A DNA stretch of 64,000 nt from Amphibalanus amphitrite. Lineage: Eukaryota; Arthropoda; Thecostraca; Balanomorpha; Balanidae. The stretch lies in the NCBI RefSeq assembly GCF_019059575.1, contig NW_024881678.1, forward strand, positions 186,001 through 250,000, in the 5' to 3' direction. The notes under the pieces were generated by a model that was given only the letters and a program-made list of their open reading frames with translations, had not been told where the DNA came from and did not search any database. This document shows, one piece after another, positions 47,401-59,400 of this stretch (the stretch's first letter is position 1; each line of letters opens with the position of its first letter). A program made the translations under genes and the position numbers.

Positions 47401-50400
47401 CCACTACCAGTGTCTAAATGCGTCATATATGGCTTCTGATGACGGCTCGGCATCTCTGCACTTGCTTTCTCCTAGCAGCACAGCTCATCAGCCCATGCTG
47501 CCGTCAGCAGAGAGGTGACGTCATGTTGCAAGTGCAACATGACGTCATCAATTTTTTAGCCAATAGAGTGAGCGTTTCTCGGCTGACAACAGAGTGCTGT
47601 TCGGCTCCGCGCAAAATATTTTGCAGCGTGTGACGGCACACTTGGATGACGTCAGCCACTGGCTCCGCCCACTCTCCGCCGGGCCGCCAGAGCCGAGGGC
47701 CGCGGCGGCCGCGGCAGCCATTATTCGACGCGTGACGAACCGTGGCGCCGATGGACTGGTGGTTTTCGTTCAAAAACTGAATAAAATGCGTTCAAATGTG
47801 GTCATTAGCAATGTGCCACTGAAAAAAGTGATAATGATACCCAAAATACGGCATTCAAACCACTTACAATAAGAAATATAGGACGGTAAACTTTAATTCG
47901 CGCCACTTTCGCCTCCTGCAGCTACTATTTTCTTGTTGCGCAAAACTGAAAGATTTTGCGCTTGCCGACGTCACATATGTGACGTCATAGGCCGAAGGGT
48001 GAAGCCTGGCACCCGAGAGACCCCTACTGCGCATGCGTGGTGCAAAATTTTGCAGTAGGATGCGCTGCCCGAACAGGGCTCAGCACAGCAGCTGCGTTAG
48101 GGTCCAAGAGCAATGCAAGCGGGGACATTGGGGTTCTGTCGGCAAAGAAGAAATATTCAAGTTCATTTTAAAAGTCTACCGCGCAATGTAGCATTCTTTT
48201 ATTCCGTTCCAAGTGGCGCTACTCTGGCGGCGAATCTGGGAACTACTAACTGTACTCGGGCCATGTGACCTTGACCGGGTCCTGAGATTGGGGTCACGTG
48301 ACGCTCGGCCTGCCGGCGGCCGGTCCCATGAGAAAATTCAAGTTTGCAGTGCAATTTTGCATTGACAGAAACCATTGACATATGATTCTAGACTAGCATT
48401 CGATACAGCGTTTAATTCTGCACAGAATGACACTAAATTCAAGAGATTATCTGCCATCACTTCATCGCACTTTTTGTGTAACAGAGGGAATGTCCAGCCG
48501 ACATTGCATTGCATGTTACGGCATGTTATAGCAATGGGAGCGTGCACTATGGCCTATGATGTGTGCAGACTTATTGCTTTTGCCAAGAAGCAGAGCAATA
48601 ACAATTTGAATCTGGAATCTTGTCCGAACGGGTCATTCACTGGCACCTACTAAGTACTAATTAGGTATTCGAAACATCAAAATAACATCTCGTCACAGAT
48701 TTCAATTTCCTTACTCGTTCATAGTTCAGTGTTCACGGCTCATTCTGCATTGCTGGGCCTGATAACAATAAACTTCGAGTTATGTCAAGTTTCATGTTGA
48801 CACGCACAATGCAATCGACCGATTCTAGGTCAAGAAGGTGTCCGATAAAGTGCTCAATTCTTCACAGTATGGCGCTATTAAAAGGGAACTCTGCTATCAC
48901 TTCACGGCACTAGTTGTGGAACAAAGCCACGCTGCATATTTCCCCGATGAGAGCAGGGCGTGGCCGTGAACGATGAACCCCATGTTTGATTGTATTTGGC
49001 CAACAACCAACGGAAGAATATATTGGTTTTAAAATCACATCCGGGAAAATATTTTACGGGCTATTCAATGACAATAATTATTCGAAGAATGAGGATACCT
49101 CGTCGCAGATTTCATTTTCCCTACGTATCTTTATTTGGAGGCCCATGGAGCATTGCTAGCCAGACCTACGTTTCTATTGATTTTGTTATCGACATGCACG
49201 ATAAAATGTCGATTTTTGACAAGCTTTTGATAAAGCGTTCAATTCTGCACAAAATGACACTAAAAATAAGGGACAATCCCACATAGTTTAACCCTCGCCG
49301 GCACAGGGTCGTACAGGGTCGTACCTCCCCCCCCCCCTTGTGCTGTCGAAGGACTCAAAATGGCCTGTGCCGGCGAGGGTTAATCGCATGTTTTGTGGAA
49401 CAGAAGGGCCGTCATTGCATATTAAAGGGACTATCCCACCTTTAACATGGGGTTTGAGTTGAGATAGCCAAGTTTGCGGCGAGGTTCAGAAATCACTATC
49501 TATCTAGGTTGCAACCCCCGCGGCCTCTTGGTGTTGAAGAAATTCGTTCCCTTCATTTGAAAATGGGCCTTGTACAAGGCCCTATCTTCAACATGGAGCG
49601 ACCGTTAGTGTGACGTCACCTCGTTTAGTCATTCTGATTTAAATGGGGTTGTTCGTTGAAAAATCGCTTAAAACTTGGTCTGAACTTTGTTGTGGTGCCT
49701 ACAGAGTAAAAAGAATCAGCTTTATGACAGTAATGTGGCCTGGGGAAGGAGGTAATTTTGGGCTGTGACGTCACATACTTGAAAGTTTGTGTTTGGAATA
49801 TGGGAAGCCTAAGATGTTTAATGAAAAATAAATGCCAGAACCGTGTTCCTGGTCAACCAATCTATAAAGTCGGGCACAATTTAACTGGTTTTAACAACAT
49901 TTTAGAAGGTGGGATAATCCCTTTAACGCAATGGGAGCCTATCAGAGCGGCGTGTACTGTGTGCAGATTTGTTGCTTTTGCCAAGAAGAAAGGGAGCGAT
50001 AAATTGAATCAAGATCATGCATGATACTAAGTTTCATGAACTATCTAATGCTATTTATTATTCGAAGAACAAGAACGCTGTTTTGTTGCAGCCTTTCAAC
50101 TTTCTTGTTCATAGTTCGCGGCTCATTCGGCATTCCGCATTGCTGGGCCTGACAACAATAAACTTTGAGTTTCAGTATCAAGTTTTCCTATTGACGTGCA
50201 AAATAAAATGTCGATTCTAGATAGCTGGTCGATAAAGCACTAATTTCTACGCAGTACAATGTTATTAAAAAGGAAAAAATATGATGGAACTCCTTCGCAC
50301 ATTTGTGAAACAAAACGATGTCGCATATTTTCGTGACGGGAGCGTGGCGAGTCCCGCGTGCGAATATATGCCGACTGATGTTTCTTGCCAACAAACGTAA

Positions 50401-53400
50401 CAATAATTAGTTTGTAGAATTTCGTCCTGGAATAAATTTTGCTAGCTATTCAATGATACTAATTATTACAAGAATGAGACTGGTATCTGGCCGCAGACGT
50501 CATTTTCTTTTTGTCTTCATTTGGAGATTCATGGTGCTTTGTTGGCCAGACTTTGTATTTGCAGGTCTGGCAAGTAATGCTCTATGAGCGTTCGAATTCC
50601 GATAGGTACCTAGGTATATAGGGGAAAATAAAATATTCAACGATATACCATTTTTGTTCTTCGAACTAATATCATTTGATAGCCCGTAGAATATATATTC
50701 TAGGAAGTGATTCTATATGAAGAACTAGGGTACTTTTCCCTTGTTTATTAGCAGCAAACAAACGAACGGCATACATCGTTCGTGGCGGGGCCCCACTCCC
50801 CTCGCGAAACTATATAACATCCTTTTGTTCCACAAATAGTGCGGTGAAGTGATAGCCGATTTATCCTTTTCAACGGTGCCATACTGTGTAGAATTGAATG
50901 CTTTATTGCACAACCATCTAGAATCGACATTTCATTTTCCGCATCGATATGAAAACTTGGTGCGAACTCGAAGATTATTGTTGTCAGGCCAGCAATGCCG
51001 AATAGGTAACCTGGGAAATATTAACGAATAAGCAAATTGAAATCTGCGACGAGATGTTGTTTTAATTCTTCGAATAATTAGTAGCATTTAATAGCCCGTT
51101 AAATTTTGTACTAAATATGATTCTAGATTTAATTTACTTTTGCCTTGCTTGTTGGCAAAAGCAAAAAATATGCACACATTGCACGCCGCCCTGGACGCAC
51201 CCATTGCATTAAAATACAATGTCGGCTCGACACTCCTTCTGTTCAACAAAAGTGCGATGAAGTGATGGCGCATAATTCCTCGAATTTGGTGTCATTCTAT
51301 GTAGAATTGAACGCTGTATCGAATGCTTGTCTAGAATCGACATTTTATCGTGCACGCCAATAAAACTTGATAAAAGCTTATAGGTATGGCTAGCAGTGCT
51401 CATGGTCCTCCAAATAAAGACAAGTAGGAAACTTGAAATCTGCGACGAGAATTCATGATCATTCTTCGAATAATCAGTTTTATTGAATAGCCCTTAAAAT
51501 GTATTCCCAGTTGGGATTCTAGAACCAATGTACTATTCCCTTATTTATTGGCAACAAACAATCAATTAGCATGCATCGTTCCCGGCGGCGCCCCGCTCCC
51601 ATCGCAAAAACATGCAAATTCCTTTTGTTCCACAAATAGTGCGGTGAAGTGATAGCCGATTTATCCTTTTCAACAGTGCCATATTGTGTAGAGTTGAGTA
51701 CTTTATCGAACAGCCATCTAGAATCGACATTTCATTGTGCACATTCATATGAAAACTTGTTGCCAACTCGAAGATTATTGTTGTCAGGCCAGCAATGCCG
51801 AATAAGCCGGGAAACATTAACGAGTAAGGAAATTGAAATCTGCGACGAGATGTTATTTTAATTTTTCGATCGATTAGTAGTATTAAATAGCCCGTCAAAT
51901 TTAGTACCAAACATGATTCTAGATTGAATTTATTATTGCCTTGCCTGTTGGCAAAAGGCCAATTATTCACCCATCGCACGCCGCCCTGGACGCACCCATT
52001 GCATTAAAATGCAACGTCGGCTCGACACTCCTTCTGTTCCACAAAAAGTGCGATGACGTGATGGCGGATAATCCCTCGAATTTGGTGTCATTCTGTGTAG
52101 AATTGAACGCTGTATCGAATGCTTATCTAAAATCGACATTTTATCGTGCACGCAAATAAAAATTGATAAAAGCTTATGTATGGCCAGTAGTGCTCATGGT
52201 CCTCCAAATAAAGACAAGTAGGAAAAATAAAATCTGCGACGAGTTATCATTCTCATTCCTCGAATAGCCGGTATCAATAAAAAGCCCGTAAAATGTATTC
52301 CCGGACACGATTTTAGAACCAACGTATTATTCCTTTGTTTATTGGCAACAAACAATCGAGTAGCATACCTACATCGTTCGTCGCGGGGCCCCACTCCTCT
52401 CGCGAAACGATGTAACATCCTTCTATTTCACAAACAGTGCGGTGAAGTGATAGCAGAATTATCCTTTTCAGCAGTGTCATATTGTGTAGAATTGATTGCT
52501 CTATTAAACAGCTATCTAGAATCTACACATCATTTTGCTCATCGATATCAAAACTTGGTACGAACCTCGAAGGTTATGGTTGTTGGGCGAGCAATGCCGA
52601 ATAGGGAAGCCGGGAAATATTAACGAGTAGGGAAATTGAAATGTGCGACGAGATGTTATTTTGATTCTTCGAATGATTAGTACCATTGAATAGCCCGTTA
52701 AATTTAGTACCAAACATGATTCTAGATCGAATTTACTATTGCCTTGCTTGTTGGCAAAAGGCCAATAAATATTCACCCATCGCACGCCGCCCTGGACGCA
52801 CCCATTGCATTAAAATGCAACGTTGGCTCGACACTCCTTCTGTTCCATTAAAAGTGCGATGAAGTGATGGCGGATAAATCCTCGAATTTGGTGTCATTCT
52901 GTGTAGAATTGAACGCTGTATCTAATGCTTGTCTAGAATCGACATTTTATCTTGCAGGTCCATAAGAAATTGATAGAAGCTATATGCCAGAATTGAAGAA
53001 TGTATAGCCAGCAGTGCCCGATAGGCCTCTCAATAAAAACAAATAGGCAACATGAAATCTGCGACGAGATATAATGCTCATTCTTTGAATAATCAGTATT
53101 ATTTAATAGCCCGTAAAATGTGTTCCAAGATGCGATTCTAGAACCAATGTACTATTCCCTTATTTATTGGCAACAAACAATCAATTAGTATGCATCGTTC
53201 CTGGCGGCGCCCCGCTCCCATCGCAAATATATGCAATATCCTTTTGTTGCACAAATAGTGCGGAGAAGTGATGGCCGATTTATCCTTTTCAGTAGTGCCA
53301 TGTTGTGTAGAATTGAGCACTTTATTGAACAGCCATCTAGAATCTACATTTCATTGTGCGCATCAACATGAAAACTTGGTGCGAACTCGAAGATTATTGT

Positions 53401-56400
53401 TGCCAGCCCAGCAATGCCGAATAGGAAGCCTGGAAAATATTAACGAATAAGCAAATTGAAATTTGCGACGAGATGGTATTTTAATTTTTCGATTGATTAG
53501 TGGTATTGAATAGCCCGTTAAATTTAGTACCAAACATGATTCTATATTGAATTCACCATTGCCTTGCTTGTTGGCAAAAGCAATAAATATGCACACATCG
53601 CACGCCGCCCTGAACGCACCCATTGCATTAAAATGCAACGTCGGCTCGACACTACTGTTCCACATAAAGTGCGATGAAGTGATGGCGGATAATCCCTCGA
53701 ATTTGGTGTCATTCTGTGTAGAATTGAACGCTGTACCGAATGCTTGTCTAGAATCGACATTTTATAGTGCACGCCAATAAAAACTGATAAAAGCTTATGT
53801 ATGGCCAGCAGTGCTCATGATCCTCCAAATAAAGACAAGTAGGAAAAATAAAATCTGCGACGAGTTATCATTCTCATTCCTCGAATAGCCGGTATCATTA
53901 AAAAGCCCGTAAGATGTATTCCCGGACACGATTATAGAACCAACGTATTATTCCTTTGTTTATGGCAACAAACAATCGAGTAGCATACCTATATCGTTCG
54001 TCGCGGGGCCCCACTCCTCTCGCGAAACGATGTAACATCCTTCTATTTCACAAATAGTGCGGTGAAGTGATAGCAGAATTATCCTTTTCAGCAGTGTCAC
54101 ATTGTGTAGAATTGATTGCTTTATTAAACAGCTATCTAGAATCTACACATCATTTTGCTCATCGATATCAAAACTTGGTACGAACCTCGAAGGTTATGGT
54201 TGTTGGGCAAGCAATGCCGAATAGGGAAGCCGGGAAATATTAACGAGTAGGGAAATTGAAATGTGCGACGAGATGTTATTTTAATTCTTCGAATGATTAG
54301 TACCATTGAATAGCCCGTTAAATTTAGTACCAAACATGATTCTACATAGATTCCAAACATGATTCTGTAGATTGAATTTATTATTGCCTTGCTTGTTGGC
54401 AAAAGGCCAATAAATATTCACCCATCGCACGCCGCCCTGAACGCACCCATTGCATTAAAATGCAACGTCAGCTCGACACTCCTTCTGTTCCACAAAAAGT
54501 GCGATGAAGTGATGGCGGATAATCCCTCGAATTTGGTGTCATTCTGTGTAGAATTGAACGCTGTATCGAATGCTTGTCTAGAATCGACATTTTATCGTGC
54601 ACGCCAATAAAACTTGATAAAAGCTTATATATGGCCAGCAGTGCTCCATTGGTCTCCAAATAAAGACAAGCAGGAAAAATAAAATCTGCGACGAGATATC
54701 ATTCTCATTCCTCAAATAGCCGGTATCATTAAAAAGCCCGTAGAATGTGTTCCCGGACAAGATTCTGGAACCAACGTATTATTCCTTTTGTTTATTGGCA
54801 ACAATCAATTAGCATACATTGTTCGCGGCGGTACCCCGCTCCCATCGCAAATAGGTAGGTATGCAATATCCTTTTGTTCCACTAATAGTGCGGTGAAGGG
54901 ATTGCAGAGTTATCCTTTTCAATAGTGCCATATTGTGTAGAATTGAGCACTTAATTGAACAGCCATCTAGAATTATATTTCATTGTGCGCATCAACATGA
55001 AAACTTGATGCAAACTCGAAGGTTAATGTTGTCAGACGAGCAATGCCGAATAGGTATCAATACCTAACCTGGGAAATATAAACGAATAAGCAAATTGAAA
55101 TCTGCGACGAGATGCTATTTTAATTCTTCGAATAATTAGTAGCATTTAATAGCCCGTTAAATTTAGTACCAAACGTGATTCTAGATTCAATTTACTATTG
55201 CCTTGCTTGTTGGCAAAAGCAATAAATCTGTACATATCGCACGCCGCCCTGCTACGCTCCCATTGCGTTAACATGCAACGTCGCCTCGACATTCTTTCTG
55301 TTCCACAAAAAGTGCGACGAAGTGATGGCAGATAATCTCTTAAATTTAGTGTCATTCTGTGTAGAATTAAACGCTGTATCGAATGCTAATCTAGAATCAT
55401 ATGTCATTGGTGTCCGTCTATGCAAAGTTCCACTGCAAACTTGAATTTTCGCTTCGAAGCGGTCGCCGACGGGCCGAGCGTCACGTGACCCTAATCTCAG
55501 GAGCCGGTCAAGGTCACATGACCGGAGATCGGTCAGTAGTTCTCAGATTTACCGCTAGAGTAGCGCCACTTGTATCGATGTCCGCCCTTGGACCGTAACG
55601 GAATGTGTACAGGCCTTTGGAAGGGACAACACTATTCGACCGCCACCATTGCAGCCATTCTATAACTCAGGAACTACTGGACCGATCGGAACGAACGAAA
55701 CACCATTCGAATCAAGGGGTACGATTTTATCAGCCGTTTCGAAGCTCGTGACCCCAGGTGACCTCGGTGACCTCAAGAGGTCAACTCGGCATTGACGCCT
55801 ATTGCAGCCATTCTATAACTCAGGAACTACTGGGCCGATCGCGACGAAAACACCACCAGTCGAATCAGCGTATGCGATTTCATCAGCCGTTTCTAATATG
55901 GTGACCTCAGGTGACCTCGGTGACCTCAAAAGGTCAACTTAACGTTTTCGCCTATTGCAGCCATTCTATAACTCAGGAACTACTGGGCCGATCGTGACGA
56001 AAACACCACCAGTCGATTCAGCGTATGCGATTTCATCAGCCGTTTCGAATATGGTGACCTCAGGTGACCTCGGTGACCTTGGGCGGTCACATGACCAATG
56101 TGGCCTATGGCAGCCATTCTATAACTCAGGAACTACTGGGCCGATCGTGACGAAAACACCATCAGTCGATTCAGCGTATGCGATTTCATCAGCCGTTTCG
56201 AATATGGTGACCTCAGGTGACCTCGGTGACCTTGGGAGGTCACGTGACCGTTGTGGCCTATGGCAGCCATTCTATAACTCAGGAACTACTGGGCCGATCG
56301 TGACGAAAACACCACCAGTCGATTCAGCGTATGCGATTTCATCAGCCGTTTCGAATATGGTGACCTCAGGTGACCTCGGTGACCTTGGGAGGTCACATGA

Positions 56401-59400
56401 CCAATGTGGCCTATGGCAGCCATTCTATAACTCAGGAACTACTGGGCCGATCGTGACGAAAACACCACCAGTCGATTCAGCGTATGCGATTTCATCAGCC
56501 GTTTCGAATATGGTGACCTCAGGTGACCTCGGTGACCTTGGGAGGTCACATGACCAATGTGGCCTATTGCAGCCATTCTATAACTCAGGAACTACTGGGC
56601 CGATCGTGACGAAAACACCACCAGTCGATTCAGCGTATGCGATTTCATCAGCCGTTTCGAATATGGTGACCTCAGGTGACCTCGGTGACCTTCGGAGGTC
56701 ACATGACCAATGTGGCCTATTGCAGCCATTCTATAACTCAGGAACTACTGGGCCGATCGTGACGAAAACAGCATCAGTCGAATCAGCGTATGCGATTTCA
56801 TCAGCCGTTTCGAATATGGTGACCTCAAGTGACCTCGGTGACCTTGGGAGGTCACATGACCGTTGTGGCCTATGGCAGCCATTCTATAACTCAGGAGCTA
56901 CTGGGCCGATCGTGACAAAAACACCACCAGTCGATTCAGCGTATGCAATTTTATCAGCCGTTTCGAATATGGTGACCTCAGGTGACCTCGGTGACCTTGG
57001 AAGGCCACATGACCAATGTGGCCTATTGCAGCCATTCTATAACTCAGGAACTACTGAGCCGATCGTGACGAAAACACCACCAGTCGAATCAGCGTATGCG
57101 ATTTCATCAGCCGTTTCGAATATTGTGACCTCAGGTGACCTCAGTGACCTTGGGAGGTCACATGACCGTTGTGGCCTATGGCAGCCATTCTATAACTCAG
57201 GAACTACTGGGCCGATCGTGACGAAAACACCATCAGTCGATTCAGCGTATGCGATTTCATCAGCCGTTTCGAATATGGTGACCTCAGGTGACCTCGGTGA
57301 CCTTGGGAGGTCACATGACCGTTGTGGCCTATGGCAGCCATTCTATAACTCAGGAACTACTAGGCCGATCGTGACGAAAACACCACCAGTCGATTCAGCG
57401 TATGCGATTTCATCAGCCGTTTCGAATATGGTGACCTCAGGTGACCTCGGTGACCTTGGGAGGTCACATGACCAATATGGCCTATTGCAGCCATTCTATA
57501 ACTCAGGAACTACTGGGCCGATCGTGACGAAAACACCACCAGTCGAATCAGCATATGCGATTTCATCAGCCGTTTCGAATATGGTGACCACAGGTGACCT
57601 CGGTGACCTTGGGAGGTCACATGACCAATGTGGCCTATGGCAGCCATTCTATAACTCAGGAACTACTGGGCCGATCGTGACGAAAACACCACCAGTCGAT
57701 TCAGCGTATGCGATTTCATCAGCCGTTTCGAATATGGTGACCTCAGGTGACCTCGGTGACCTTGGGAGGTCATATGACCGTTGTGGCCCATGGCAGCCAT
57801 TCTTCCCAAGGTCACCGAGGTCACCTGAGGTCACCATATTCGAAACGGCTGATGTAATCGCATACGCTGAATCGACTGGTGGTGTTTTCGTCACGATCGG
57901 CCCAGTAGTTCCTGAGTTATAGAATGGCTGCCATAGGCCACATTGGTCATGTGGCCTCCCAAGGTCACCGAGGTCACCTGAGGTCACCATATTCGAAACG
58001 GCTGATGAAATCGCATACGCTGAATCGACTGGTGGTGTTTTAGTCACGATCGGCCCAGTAGTTCCTGAGTTATAGAATGGCTGCCATAGGCCACAGCGGT
58101 CATGTGACCTCCCAAGGTCACCGAGGTCACCTGATGTCACCATATTCGAAATGGCTGATGAAATCGCATACGCTGATTCGACTGGTGGTGTTTTCGTCAC
58201 GATCGGCCCAGTAGTTCCTGAGTTATAGAATGGCTGCAATAGGCGAAAACGTAAAGTTGACCTTTTGAGGTCACCGAGGTCACTTGAGGTCACCATATTC
58301 GAAACGGCTGATGAAATTGCATACGCTGATTCGACTGGTGGTGTTTTCGTCGCGATCAGCCCAGTAGTTCCTGAGTTATAGAATGGCTGCCATAGGCCAC
58401 ATTGGTCATGTGACCGCCCAAGGTCACCGAGGTCACCTGAGGTCACCATATTCGAAACGGCTGATGAAACCGCATACGCTGAATCGACTGGTGGTGTTTT
58501 CGTCACGATCAGCCCAGTAGTTCCTGAGTTATAGAATGGCTGCCATAGGCCACATTGGTCATGTGGCCTCCCAAGGTCACCGAGGTCACCTGAGGTCACC
58601 ATATTCGAAACGGCTGATGAAATCGCATACGCTGAATCGACTGGTGGTGTTTTCGTCACGATCGGCCCAGTAGTTCCTGAGTTATAGAATGGCTGCCATA
58701 GGCCACATTGGTCATGTGGCCTCCCAAGGTCACCGAGGTCACCTGAGGTCACCATATTCGAAACGGCTGATGAAATCGCATACGCTGAATCGACTGGTGG
58801 TGTTTTAGTCACGATCGGCCCAGTAGTTCCTGAGTTATAGAATGGCTGCAATAGGCCACATTGGTCATGTGACCGCCCAAGGTCACCGAGGTCACCTGAG
58901 GTCACCATATTCGAAACGGCTGATGAAACCGCATACGCTGAATCGACTGGTGGTGTTTTCGTCACGATCAGCCCAGTAGTTCCTGAGTTATAGAATGGCT
59001 GCCATAGGCCACATTGGTCATGTGGCCTCCCAAGGTCACCGAGGTCACCTGAGGTCACCATATTCGAAACGGCTGATGAAATCGCATACGCTGAATCGAC
59101 TGGTGGTGTTTTCGTCACGATCGGCCCAGTAGTTCCTGAGTTATAGAATGGCTGCCATAGGCCACAGCGGTCATGTGACCTCCCAAGGTCACCGAGGTCT
59201 CCTGATTTCACCATATTCGAAACGGCTGATGAAATCGCATACGCTGATTCGACTGGTGGTGTTTTCGTCACGATCGGCCCAGTAGTTCCTGAGTTATAGA
59301 ATGGCTGCAATAGGCGAAAACGTAAAGTTGACCTTTTGAGGTCACCGAGGTCACTTGAGGTCGCCATATTCGAAACGGCTGATGAAATTGCATACGCTGA

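Larger units (their letters stand above)
48205..55600. mobile_element. Foldback-like element A with ~400-bp repeats of two alternating types
   Basis: The outer ~190 bp at each end are inverted repeats (AAGTGGCGCTACTCT at 48211 against AGAGTAGCGCCACTT near 55570). Inside are satellite repeats, inverted from about 48380 to 50560 and direct from about 50720 to 55400. In the direct part, anchors GCGGTGAAGTG (type B) and GCGATGAAGTG (type A) alternate at 50841, 51254, 51641, 52050, 52439, 52855, 53260, 53671, 54059, 54501, 54890 and 55314, with steps near 388 and 412, giving a dimer of about 800 bp. Long inverted termini made of tandem repeats characterise Foldback/Galileo-type elements; no transposase is visible. 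Confidence 0.75.
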
